DNA from: Schistosoma mansoni
Taxonomy: Eukaryota > Platyhelminthes > Trematoda > Strigeidida > Schistosomatidae
Assembly: GCF_000237925.1 (NCBI RefSeq)
Contig: NC_031502.1
Coordinates: 51,411,120 to 51,475,119, forward strand
DNA length: 64,000 bases
Direction: 5' to 3'
Shown: positions 27,972-38,195 of the stretch, piece after piece
How positions within the stretch are numbered: position 1 is the stretch's first letter
Layout: the number at the start of each line of letters is the position of its first letter
Made by a program: the position numbers and the translations under genes
The notes under the pieces: generated by a model
What the model was told of the DNA's origin: nothing
Seen by the model: only the letters and a program-made list of their open reading frames with translations
Database searches by the model: none

Positions 27972-30020
27972 GTATGCTATCATTGACTTTAGCATATTAT
28001 TCTTAAGTTATATCCATTTTTTGAGGTTGAGAAATTCATAAATAGTCTCCGTCAATCATTAAAACCGGACAATAGCTTGAGAATCCTCAGTAATACGCGT
28101 CAACGAACTAGCTAGTAACTGAATAGCACCATCTACTGAGATATCGTTATAGTGAGAGTTAAATATCATGTCCAGCTAGATCATAAGATGAATTCATTTC
28201 TATTATATTTATTTGTGTGTAATAAACAGTTACATGAGTATGGTCTTTAGGTAAATCACTTTTAATATCGTAAGGAGGATTTGTGGATATTTTAGTAATT
28301 GTAGTAATAACCCGACTACGTTTTGTCGTTTTAACATCATTTCATCTAGTAATATCGATCAGTATAAGATGAAACAACAGTTAATCATGTTTAGGTTTAT
28401 ATTCGGCTTTCGATTCCAATTTTTGAATACATAAGTAACAATAACTTGTTCTTCTATTTATAACACTCTATTGAACTGACACGATCTATTGAGTAGTAGA
28501 AGGTTATTTGGAAATAACATAGCCTTGTTTTAGTGCAATTACACTTTTTAGCATCATAAGGTGTCATGCAAGTTGGGCTGAATGGTACATCATAGAAGAA
28601 ATTAGAGATCATTAAAAATGTTGTTTGAATGAGACCCTCTGAATGATTGTTCCATCAAATCGGAAATTAGAATAATAAACCCTCATACTAAAACGTCAAA
28701 TGCAAGTAATAAATAACCAATGACATCTGACAATAAGGAATGTTATGTCTAGAAAAATGTCATCATATGCAAACAGTTTTTATCATATAGTAGCTGTTTC
28801 ATGAACAATAAAAAAATTAACTTGATTGATATCACGAAGCAATCCATGTTAAATGATCATTGAAAAACTGTTAGTATTAGACTTTTGTTTCATCTTATTG
28901 TGGAACTACTCATAAGTGTCGATTCTTGTTTTCGTAGCCGAAAATTATATTCAGGACTTTCTTTCTCTTTCACGAATGGTTAACCTCTTGATTACTAAGT
29001 CGGTATTCAATGATGTCCAAGTCTAAATTCAAGCAACCTACCATAAAATGAATTACTTAAATTTCCTACTTGAGTGTACAGTTACTAATTATAATTGCTT
29101 TTCTTATAATATTATCAAGTAGTCACCTCCTTTCATAGTAAGCAAAACATTTACTAAAGTCAGTATATATCTTATCACCTTACTATTATATTATATACAT
29201 ATATACATTAAAATCTGAAAGATAGAGATTAACATGCAGAGAAGACACAAACAAACAATACTAAGTGAATTTAAACTCTACCCCATTGCACAAGCAAGTG
29301 GTTATCAGAACTTAGTAGGTGAGTGGATAACGCGATGGCGTTTGAAGCCAAGGGTACTGAGTTCGAGTCCCAGAGTGAACATCAACTCTGAGATGCAGGT
29401 ACATCCAGCTGATGAGCCCCAAATAAGACGAAATGCGCGCCCTGGATTCCAGTGTTAGCCATTATCCATCTTTGCTTATATCGGATATTTTAATATTTTT
29501 AACGTCACAAACTAATTTTCTACATTTGATATTATTTCTTATCGCATTCCAGTTGTTAATTGAACAACTTGATTTAGCTTCATTGAAATCAATCAGAGAA
29601 TTTGCTGATAGAATCAAAAGTAAATACAATAAAATCGATTTTCTCATCAACAATGCTGGACTCATACTACAGAACTATACAACAACTGAAGATGGTTTCG
29701 AGATGACTATGGGAGTGAATTATTTTGGACCATTTCTATTGACAGAATTGTTGTTACCATTGTTAAAGAATGCTGCATCATCACGAATAATAAATGTTTC
29801 CTCCATGATTCATGAAAGAGGTCCCATTATCAAACCAGATTTGCAATATGATCAAAAAACCTATGATGCATTAAATGCATATAGCACATCTAAATTGGCA
29901 AATGTGATACATGCTATTGAATTAAGTGAACGTTTGAAAGATTGTGGTGTAGTGGCTGTTAGTCTACATCCTGGAATTGTCAATACTGAAGTGATGAGGG
30001 ATATGACAAGTTTTCCATCG
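27684..30020 (+). CDS. Retinol-dehydrogenase-like SDR, copy 1 (two exons seen)
   Basis: Exon 1 is 27684-27971 (96 codons, donor CAG|gtatgc) and exon 2 is 29553-30020 (156 codons, acceptor cattccag). The protein has the NAD(P)-binding VTGCNTGIG motif, LINNAG, INVSS and the catalytic YSTSKLAN (YxxxK), all typical of RDH11-14-like SDRs that reduce retinal or related carbonyls with NADPH, usually on ER or mitochondrial membranes. The third exon present in copy 2 (TPWKGAQTTLY...) is not found up to the gap at 31148. After exon 2 the frame reads two codons to TGA. So the copy is either truncated (252 codons plus a short read-through) or its last exon lies in the gap. It starts at 27684 because the ATG used four codons further upstream in copy 2 is absent here. 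Confidence 0.7.
27972..29552 (+). other. Intron of SDR copy 1
   Basis: 1581 bases, AT-rich, not obviously alignable with the intron of copy 2. It contains one Smalpha SINE near its 3' end; otherwise nothing recognised. Confidence 0.6.
29300..29480 (+). mobile_element. Smalpha SINE with tRNA-like promoter and hammerhead
   Basis: The fullest Smalpha copy here: gtgagtggataacgcgatggc (A-box region), gagttcgagtcccagag (B box), catcaactctgagatgcagg, then hammerhead core CTGATGA at 29412, GAAA, and the 3' flank ccatctttgcttata. Stem II and the cleavage triplet (GCC instead of GTC) are changed, so it should not cleave. It ends about 75 bases before exon 2 of the SDR gene. Confidence 0.85.
29553..30020 (+). 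CDS. SDR copy 1 exon 2
   Basis: Catalytic half: LINNAG, NVNYFGPFLLTELLLP-like stretch, INVSS, and YSTSKLAN. The donor would be TCG|gtttga, weaker than ATG|gtgaga of copy 2. Confidence 0.8.
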
Positions 30021-30524
30021 GTTTGATTTACTTATTTTAGTGTTATATAATGTTAAATATTCATATCAGTAATTAGGACTATTGTTACATTATATAGAAT
30101 CTCTAGAAATATACCTTTTGTCTATCGCAATATTCAATCATCATAAATGATTGGAGTTCATTTTATGCCGAAGCATTTATTCATAATTATTTTGCAAAGT
30201 AAACAAAGAACTAGAAGTTCTCTGAACTTATTGTGGATACTGCCAATGATTATTTTCATCATAATGAAAGAAATGATAAGTGAACAAAGTCCACACAGTT
30301 AAACATCTCAAACCTATAGCATAAGATTTTTATTCATGATGACATTATTTTACACATAGTGACTTGATAATGATGAATGCTACGATACAAAACTCATTAG
30401 GTGATCAATGTCATATAGTAAATAATCTTGTTTACATTTAAGGTATACTTATAAATAAACACTTATTGGTCTGAATTATCATCATATAGATTAGTTGATT
30501 TAATCTGCAGTTTACCATAATTTA
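30021..30524 (+). other. AT-rich stretch after SDR exon 2
   Basis: I looked for the third SDR exon (AATGTTCTGAAACC-type start) and did not find it here. Nothing else recognised. Confidence 0.5.
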
Positions 30525-30935
30525 CTTCCAGCTTTTCCATGGTGATCTAACTTCATTTGACTCATGGTTTCAACTATGAAAATACTGAAATCTCCACAAA
30601 ACCCATTCTGATTATAATCATATGCTCACTAGTGACTGACCTCAAGAGATATTTTCTGGAGTTCTAGTGAGAAGCAGTGACCACTGGAGTTCAACCACGT
30701 CTGTTGTGAGATATCAACTCACTAAAGACAATTGGTGAACGGTTGCTCAAACTTCGTGGATTGGTTGAAGTTGGCGCGAGACTGGTAGGTCCTGGGTTCG
30801 GATCTCGTGGGGCGGGATGGTTGATACGCACTACTGAGGAGTCCGCGATAGGACGGAACGGCCGTTCAGTGCTTCCATGTTTCCCATGGTGATCTAGCTT
30901 CAATTGAATCATGATTTCAACTATGAGAAAATCTC
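30525..30935 (+). mobile_element. SINE-2 tail joined to the next SINE-2 unit (tail-to-head)
   Basis: 30531-30606 is a tail in + orientation that runs without break into the head catatgctcactagtgactg at about 30629, the body with an internal deletion removing the A-box half, the B box gggttcggatctcg, a hammerhead at 30814-30880 and a second tail. The hammerhead keeps CTGAGGA and stem II but GAAA is changed to GGAA. Same layout as 3788-4245. Confidence 0.75.
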
Positions 30936-31147
30936 GTTTGTACTGATGGATCAATAAACGCAGTTTAACTTGACATATTTCAACGCTGTATACAACGAAA
31001 AACAATGATTAAAAAAACTTCTAAAATGAAAGTGGAAATAAAACTCTGATCATGAAAATCATTTATTATAACTGAGAGATATCATTAATGTGAAGTATAC
31101 TCACTGTTTGTTATGTAATCACATGAAATTACTATATCATAAATGAC

Positions 31148-31347
31148 NNNNNNNNNNNNNNNNNNNNNNNNNNNNNNNNNNNNNNNNNNNNNNNNNNNNN
31201 NNNNNNNNNNNNNNNNNNNNNNNNNNNNNNNNNNNNNNNNNNNNNNNNNNNNNNNNNNNNNNNNNNNNNNNNNNNNNNNNNNNNNNNNNNNNNNNNNNNN
31301 NNNNNNNNNNNNNNNNNNNNNNNNNNNNNNNNNNNNNNNNNNNNNNN
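31148..31347. other. Assembly gap of 200 N
   Basis: Exactly 200 N; size is likely nominal. The right side is inside a LINE-1 RT ORF. Confidence 0.95.
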
Positions 31348-32790
31348 CAGCAACTGCCAAGATACTCCACATCCTCTTCAGTAAGATTTGGGATGAAGAA
31401 CAAGTACCAAAAGACTGGAAAAAAGGACTTCTGATCAAGATACCAAAGAAAGGCGATCTCAGCAAGTGCGACAACTACAGGGGCATCACTCTTCTCTCAA
31501 TACCAGGAAAAGTCTTCAACAGAGTATTGTTAAACAGAACGAAGGACTCCATAGATACCCAACTTCGAGATCAACAGGCTGGATTTCGTAAGGATAGATC
31601 GTGCACAGATCAAATCGCAACTCTACAGATCATTGTGGAACAATCAATTGAATGGAATTCATCACTCTACATCAACTTCATCGACTACGAGAAGGCATTT
31701 GATAGCGTGGACAGGACGACACTATGGAGGCTTCTTCGACACTACGGCGTGCCTGAAAAGATAGTCAATATCATACGGAACTCCTATGATGAACTAAACT
31801 GCCAAATCGTCCACAGAGGACAACTCACCGACTCGTTTGAAGTAAAGACCGGTGTTAGGCAAGGTTGCTTACTCTCACCCTTTCTCTTTCTCCTGGTGAT
31901 CGACTGGATCATGAAGACGTCAACATCTGGAGGAAATCACGGGATACAGTGGACAGACAGGATGCAGCTTGACGATTTAGACTTCGCGGATGATCTGGCT
32001 CTTCTATCACAAACGCAACAACAAATGAAGGAGAAAACGACCAGTGTAGCAGCAGCCTCAGCATCAGTAGGTCTCAATATAAACAAAGGGAAAAGCAAGA
32101 CTCTCCGACACAATACAATATGCACCAATCAAATTACACTTGACGGAGAAGCTTTGGAGGATGTGGAAACCTTTACATATCTGGGCAGCATCATTGATGA
32201 ACACAGTGGATCAGATACAGATGTGAGGGTGAGGATCGGCAAGGCAAGAGCAGCATATTTACAATTGAGGAACATCTGGAGCTCAAAACAATTGTCAACC
32301 AACACCAATGTTAGAATTTTCAATACAAATGTCAAGACAGTTCTACTGTATGGGGCGGAGACGTGGAGAACTACGAAAGCCATTATCCAGAAGATACAAG
32401 TGTTTATCAACAGTTGTCTACGCAAAATACTTCGGATCAGATGGCCAGACACTATCAGCAACAAGTTACTGTGGGAGACAACAAACCAGATTCCATTCAG
32501 CGGAGGAAGAAATCAGGAAGAAGCGCTGGAAGTGGATTGGGCACACCTTGTGGAAATCACCTAATTGTGTCACAAGACAAGCCCTCACATGGAATCCTGA
32601 AGGTCAAAGGAGAAGAGGAAGACCAAAGAACACATTACGCCGAGAAATAAAGACAGACATGAGAAGAATGAACAAGAACTGGATAGAACTAGAAAAGAAG
32701 GCCCAGGACAGAGTGTGTTGGAGAAAGCTGGTCGGCGGTCTATGCTCCATTGGGAGTAACAGGCGTAAGTAAGTAAGTAAGTAATCATTA
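31348..32790 (+). mobile_element. LINE-1 (RTE/SR2-like), reverse transcriptase and 3' end
   Basis: The ORF enters from the gap and runs to 32564. It has RT motifs in order: PIPKKGDLSKCDNYRGI-like start, AGFRKDRSCTDQI, INFIDYEKAFDSVDR, TGVRQGCLLSPFLFLL and the catalytic DFADDLALLS at about 31980. Near 32500 the frame shifts by one; the true C-terminus ([13 protein letters not shown], then [16 protein letters not shown], ending SIGSNRRK) continues in another frame to 32772. It ends in (gtaa)n at 32766-32785, the tail type of this clade. It is the best-kept LINE in the window, with one frameshift and a missing endonuclease part (gap). Confidence 0.85.
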
Positions 32791-32829
32791 TTATTAATTA
32801 ATAAAGTAATTGAACATAAATTAATAAAA

Positions 32830-33875
32830 AATTTAGTGACCCGAAATCTGATTTCATCATTAGTCTAAAATAATTTATCAGTCAAATACTTTTACTTATT
32901 TCTCTGTGTTTGTAATTCCTGTGAAATAACACACATTCCACGTGCATTTAATTTAAAACCAAATTAGATGAAGAAATATGAAAAGTCTCTAATTAATTCA
33001 AGTATACTTAACACTGAAAGCACAACAGTACAAGACGTTAATTATCAGTATAAAGAAAAATCAATATCAATGTGGTCGCAAAAATGAAAGCAACACTACT
33101 TCCAGAACAATTAGTAGTTTTGTGACCTGTTGATTTGACTCTGATATGGATGAACGTATGAATATGCTACGAATATAAATCTGCCACTTAATCCCGTCTA
33201 TTACATAGGCTTATTCTGTTTGTGTGATGGCGGTAATAAGAAGCTAAATACCGGTTGCGTTGGATGAACTAATTCTAAGCACTAGTTGATCCAGATAGAC
33301 ATTCAGAATGAAAAGTAGGAAAGCGAATCGGAGAAGGCGAGTGTGCCAACTCCCTTTAATGAAGCATGATTCAATTATTGATATCTAGGGAAAAATAAGC
33401 TACACACATGTGCTGGGCAGGATAAGCAATACACACACTTACGCTGAAATAGAAGAGAGAATAATTGACATGGTTAAAGTGTGGCTAAAACTGAGCGAAT
33501 AAACTGGACATTCCGAAAACTAAAATAACCCGTTTTTGGTTTGACATGGTACTAGACAGTAGAGTTCTATTGCAGTGAACAGAACACCACTGGGGACAAT
33601 CAAATGTATTTAAGCAAAAATTACAGTTCATCTTCTCTAACTCCATTGTTCATGCATTTTACTACCGATTGCGCTTCATTTCAGTCCTTTCCTCATCGGT
33701 CTTCTGCCAAAATACATTCTATGTCTGACCATCGCCATATACTACTTATATGGATATAAGTAGACCACACCACAGTATCAGATATAATCTATTTCTTAAA
33801 TGTTATGTCAGTGTGATCAAGGCCAACAAATAATAAAGATAGTTGATGGAAATAATCAACAGAATTACTTACTTA
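32830..33875 (-). repeat. Inverted copy of spacer at 51250-52060
   Basis: Reverse complement of 51250-51960 and of the first part of 51960-52060 (ttgactgataaattatttta). It also shares its end with 24690-24760. An extra ~200 bases at about 33566-33770 (repeat C) are absent from the other copy. Confidence 0.8.
33566..33770 (+). repeat. Dispersed repeat C
   Basis: The text caaaatacattctatgtctgaccatcgccatatactactta matches 58120-58165 (aatacattccatccctgaccatcaccatatactactta). It is lacking at the corresponding place of the inverted copy (about 51345), so it was inserted there or precisely lost. No ORF. Family unknown. Confidence 0.55.
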
Positions 33876-36205
33876 TTGACGCCTATTACCCCTCATGAAG
33901 GAGCATAGGCCACCCATCACGACACCCTAAACAGCTCTGTCCTGGGGAGTCCCTTCCAGTTGTTTCCAGCTGCTACTCATTCTTTTGATGTCTGCCTCCG
34001 ATTCTCGATGCAGAGTGTTCTTTGGTCTTTCTCTTTCTCGTTTCCCTTCAGGATATCAAGTTAGCTCTTACGTCGTATTGTAATCGCATGATTTCCGCAA
34101 TGTATATCCTGTCCACCTTCAGGATGTTTTCCCAATTTCCCAATTGTGTTGTTCTCTCTCACAGTAGGATGTTTCTGATGGTTCTCGGCCAACAACAGAC
34201 ATAGAGTATCTTATGTAGACCATTGTTCAGAATCACCTGTACTTTCTTGATGATGGCTGTAGTGGTTCTCCAAGTTTCAGTTCAGTACAGTAGAAGCCTC
34301 ATGACGTTAGTATTGAAGATCATGGCTTTGATGTTGACTGACAGTTGTTTTGAGTTGCATATGTTCTTCAACTGTAGGAATGCTGTCCTTGATTTGCCAA
34401 TCCTCGCTTTTACGTCCGCGAACGATCCTCCTTGTCCATCGACGATGCTGATGGCCAGGTACATAGAAGTTCCACATCTTCCAGAACGTCTCTGTAGTGT
34501 GTGATTTGGTTGGTGTTCTCTGTGTTGTAGTTGAGGATGTTCGTTTTTCTCTTGTATATTTTGAAAACTACTGCTGCGGAGGTTGCTGCTACACTGGCTG
34601 TCTTCTCCGGCATTTTTTGGTGTGTATGGGGTAGAAGGGCTAGGTCACCCACAAAGTCCAAATCGTCTGGCTGCATCCAAGCTGTCCATTTTATTCCTTG
34701 TTTCCCGTCAGATGTGGAGGTCTTCATATCCAGTCACCCAACAGGAGGAAGAAAAAGAGTGAAAGTAAGCAGTCTTGTCTGACATCAGTCTTCACATGGA
34801 ATACATCTATCAGCTGTTCTCCATGCAAGACTTTGCACTATAGTCCGTCGTATGAATTCCGTATGATGTTGCAAAATCTTCTCAGGTACACTATATTGTC
34901 GGCCAAGGCCCCATGGACTTCTCTTATGCATGTTGTTAAACGCTTTCTTATAGTCATAGAGGTTGATGTATATCGATGTGTTCCATTCAATTTCTTGGTC
35001 GACAATGATTGGTAGTGTTTCCATTTCGGTTTGCGCACGATCAATTTGTACGGAATTCAGACTGTTGATCTCGAAGTTATGTTTTTACTGAATCTTTGGT
35101 TTGGTTGGACAAGACTCTGTTGTAAACGTTTCCTGGTACTGATAGTAGTGTGCTGCTTCTGTAGTTCTCACACCTGCTCAGATCTACTTTCTTTGATATT
35201 TTGATGAAATATCATTCTTTCCGGTCTATCGAACTTGTTTCTCTTCACAAATTCTTCAATAGACACATGGAACATGTTTGCAGTTACTTCTGCGTCTGAC
35301 TTCAGTGCTCCATCTGGTATATTGTCAGGTCCTTCTGCTCTCCCACTCACGACTGGTCTGATAACTATGCTGATTTCTTTTATCGTTGTTGGAGTGACAT
35401 CTATAGGAATATCTGTAAGTGCTGCTTCGATGTCCGGTCAATAGAGCTGGTCTATTCAGGAGTTCCTCAGAGTGTCCTATCCACCTGTTCCACTGTTCTC
35501 GAATCTCAGTGATTTTCTTGCCTTCTTTATCCTTGACTAGTCTATCAGGTTTTCTGTGTTTACTTGCCAGTTTCTTCGTTGTATCCTTGTATCTTTGTTG
35601 TTTCATATTTCTTTCTCACGCAGCGCTGTCCTCTGTCTTTGCTAGGCCTTCCACGTATTTCTGCCCGTCAAATCTAATGTTCCTCTTCACTTGCTTGTTT
35701 ACTTCTGTGTATTTGGTCTGTGGCTTGATGTGCTCTGTTCTTGTTCGGCTGTTGTTAATTGCTGTCTTCTTATTCTTCCTTTCTTGAATACTGATCTGGG
35801 TCTCGGTCTGAATCTATGTAAGCCTCTCCCTTAGTTCTCATGTTTTCTATTGACCTTCTGAATTTTTTCGTGATGCAAATATGATTGGTCAGGTTCTCTT
35901 TAGTGTGATTTAGTGAGACCCATGAATTTGCCGATGTGCTAATAAGTTGATTACTACCTCTTTCATTGCCACGTCATCAGCAAACCCGAAGATATGCTGC
36001 CTTTTTTCTCTACTGATTATTTTGAAGTATTGAGAAATCTCAATGATATCCTCAGAATCAATTAAATGTGGAGCTATTTCATTCTCGAAGTCTTTGAAAT
36101 ATTCTCAGAAATGCGAACATGTACTCTCCTCTCTGTTCTTCCATTGTATATGCTTTGACAAGTAAATGTAAATAAGTAAATGCATTTGAAAGTACTCAGA
36201 AAGGA
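33875..36205 (-). mobile_element. Old LINE-1-type copy, endonuclease end to 3' end
   Basis: The minus strand carries, from 36205 down, endonuclease C-terminal text, KHRKPDRLVKDKEGKKITEI (34-36 kb region), QSLSTKKLNGTHRYTSTSM, DLDFVGDLALLPHTHQ (altered FADD box) and a 3' end with vvGgLCSF-like codons at about 33900. Many stops and frameshifts; a related but more shortened copy is at 50510-51250 in the other orientation. Short ORFs here on either strand are pieces of it. Confidence 0.8.
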
Positions 36206-36569
36206 GGCCTAATAGATATTTGTTTGTTTGAGTGAGCAGTTCGCTTTGCATAACGTTCGTATTCTTGCTGCTGGATAAGCAATCGTTATTGAGGCATTAA
36301 TTCTGCGGTTATTTGTTCTAGTAATCTCACCTCCGAAACGCCGATATGTGAAATAGATTTTCTTTTCCTCTGTATCGTATTTGATACGTACGTTGAGTTT
36401 GGCTTACTTCTCTCTCATGGTCGTTGTTAAAGCACTGTTCACAATACTTTAACATGACATCAGTCAATGCTGAAGCATAGGTAGTCCTATTTGAACACCA
36501 CCTATCTATTAGGACATAACATTATCAGGAGTGAATTGAGCAGTCATAAGCTACCAAAGAAATGTCTTC

Positions 36570-37040
36570 TTCATCTAGGATTTAGTAATTGGACTGGCGG
36601 CTAAAAAATATGTATGAAATTCAGACGATAAACAACATTGAATAAAATTAAGTTCACTAGGCTAAAATTCGCTATTTATGATAAAGAAGTATTGTTATAA
36701 TGAAATTAAGCATGAAAATATGGTAAACCATAAACCTAATTATTTTATTCATTGTTGAAATATGAGTTGAATGACTGAAGGCTTATCAGACAGATTAGCT
36801 TCTTTAACTTCAGTCTAAAACTATCACCATTTCGTAGCAACTATGTATTTATTTAGTTCACCATCATACAAATTACGGCATAAATAATTAGTTTATAGAC
36901 GAGACAAATAACATAGTTTCTTTACCGATAGTTAGGTACTTACGAATAATGTAATAATGATAATGTGATTTTTCTTATACTATGTAGCTAAATCACTTGG
37001 ACATGAAGGCCGGGAACCTAGATTCGCATATCAGAAACGT
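36570..37040 (-). repeat. Inverted copy of the DZIP1 3' region
   Basis: Reverse complement of about 23330-23790, ending 15 bases into the last DZIP1 exon (agccgccagtccaatta), after which the text is different. The terminal exon is therefore cut off. Confidence 0.8.
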
Positions 37041-37095
37041 ATAGATTATTTGTGTATTTTTCTTATATAAGATTCAATGCAATTACTATCCTATT

Positions 37096-37230
37096 GTTAT
37101 AACTTGTGGCCAAGTGGATGCCTTGTTAACGTATGATGTGATAAGACCGCCAATCAGAGAGCAGCGAATTATCGATTTGAACAGTGACATACGAAAACCG
37201 TACGAGCAGTGTAGAGTGCTTATCGGTATA
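37096..37230 (-). repeat. Fragment of LTR fossil L2-related, inverted
   Basis: ttataacttgtggccaagtgg and accgtacgagcagtgtagag are the reverse complement of about 23150-23282. It lies within the inverted DZIP1 block as expected from the order in the original. Confidence 0.6.
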
Positions 37231-37249
37231 AATAATTAATTTATTGACA

Positions 37250-37810
37250 AGACCAATACCATAGTTTCTTTACGGAAAGTTAAATGCGTGAAAATCTTTA
37301 AAATGTTAGGTACTTACGAATAATGTAATAATGATAATGTGACTTTTCTTATACTGTGTAGCTAAATAACTTGGATAAGAATACCGGAAACTTAGAATTG
37401 CATATCTTGGGGATAATTCTTGAGCTAAAGATAGGCTATTATCTTCTGCTAAATCACCGTTCATTGATGATACGCTGAATATATCTTCATCATCTATAAA
37501 ATAATCAAAATAAAACTGTTAAACTAAGGTTTATATATATATATATATATATGTACATATTTCTTGAAATCAAAACAAGCTTCAATTCGTTGGATTTCAC
37601 TGCCTTCATTGTCTTTCTCTTAATTTGTTTACCAATTCAACGATCTGTAAATTCTTTATATCGTTACAAATAAGAATAATAGTACTACACTGGTTTGTTA
37701 GCTTTGACAAACTTGAAGAGATCCAGTTTTATCGAAATCTAACATCAATTGAATAGAATTAACTGAAAATTATAAAGAATGAAATGAAATTTGAAATTTA
37801 TGTACATCCA
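37250..37810 (-). pseudogene. Inverted DZIP1 fragment with the first part of exon 10
   Basis: 37410-37493 is the first ~84 bases of DZIP1 exon 10, preceded (at higher coordinates, to 37810) by its intron, all on the minus strand. Inside the exon the text jumps to the equivalent of about 23350, deleting the rest of the exon and ~1.6 kb. Non-functional. A (TA)n run lies at 37531-37552. Confidence 0.8.
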
Positions 37811-38004
37811 TAAATAAGAATAATAAATATGGTCATATCCCGTTAACAATAGTGAACGGTAACTTTGAGGATCCCTTTATGAACAAATATTATGTGTATA
37901 TTTTTGTTGTATAGTTGTTAAAGAACTAAACTATTCATATTCGTAGCCCTCTTATTATAAGCTTTGTTTTGATCTATGAACTATTAATGTATGATTTACC
38001 ATTC

Positions 38005-38192
38005 CTGAGTTATGCCTACGAATATTGCCTATTCTTACCGACCATGTTTCACTGCCATAAAATATGGCGGAGCGAACTGTTGCAAAGTAAACCCGTCCTT
38101 TGGTTGCTAAACGGATATCTCGCCTACGCCATAAATGACGCAAGTGGGCAAAAGCTAGATGAGCCTTCTGTATCCCTGTTGAGATTTCATCT
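38005..38192 (-). mobile_element. LINE-2 3' ORF fragment
   Basis: Minus-strand codons RRRDIRLATKGRVYFATVRSA and YGSETWSVRIGNIRR correspond to the part after RT in LINE-2 at 45940-46070. About 190 bases; it marks the boundary between the inverted block and the direct duplicate. Confidence 0.7.
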
Positions 38193-38195
38193 AAA

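Noticed and set aside
34022-35787. Series of + strand ORFs of 60-122 codons, Leu/Phe/Ser/Val-rich
   Set aside because: They are the antisense of an old minus-strand LINE; the minus strand carries the RT-like motifs.
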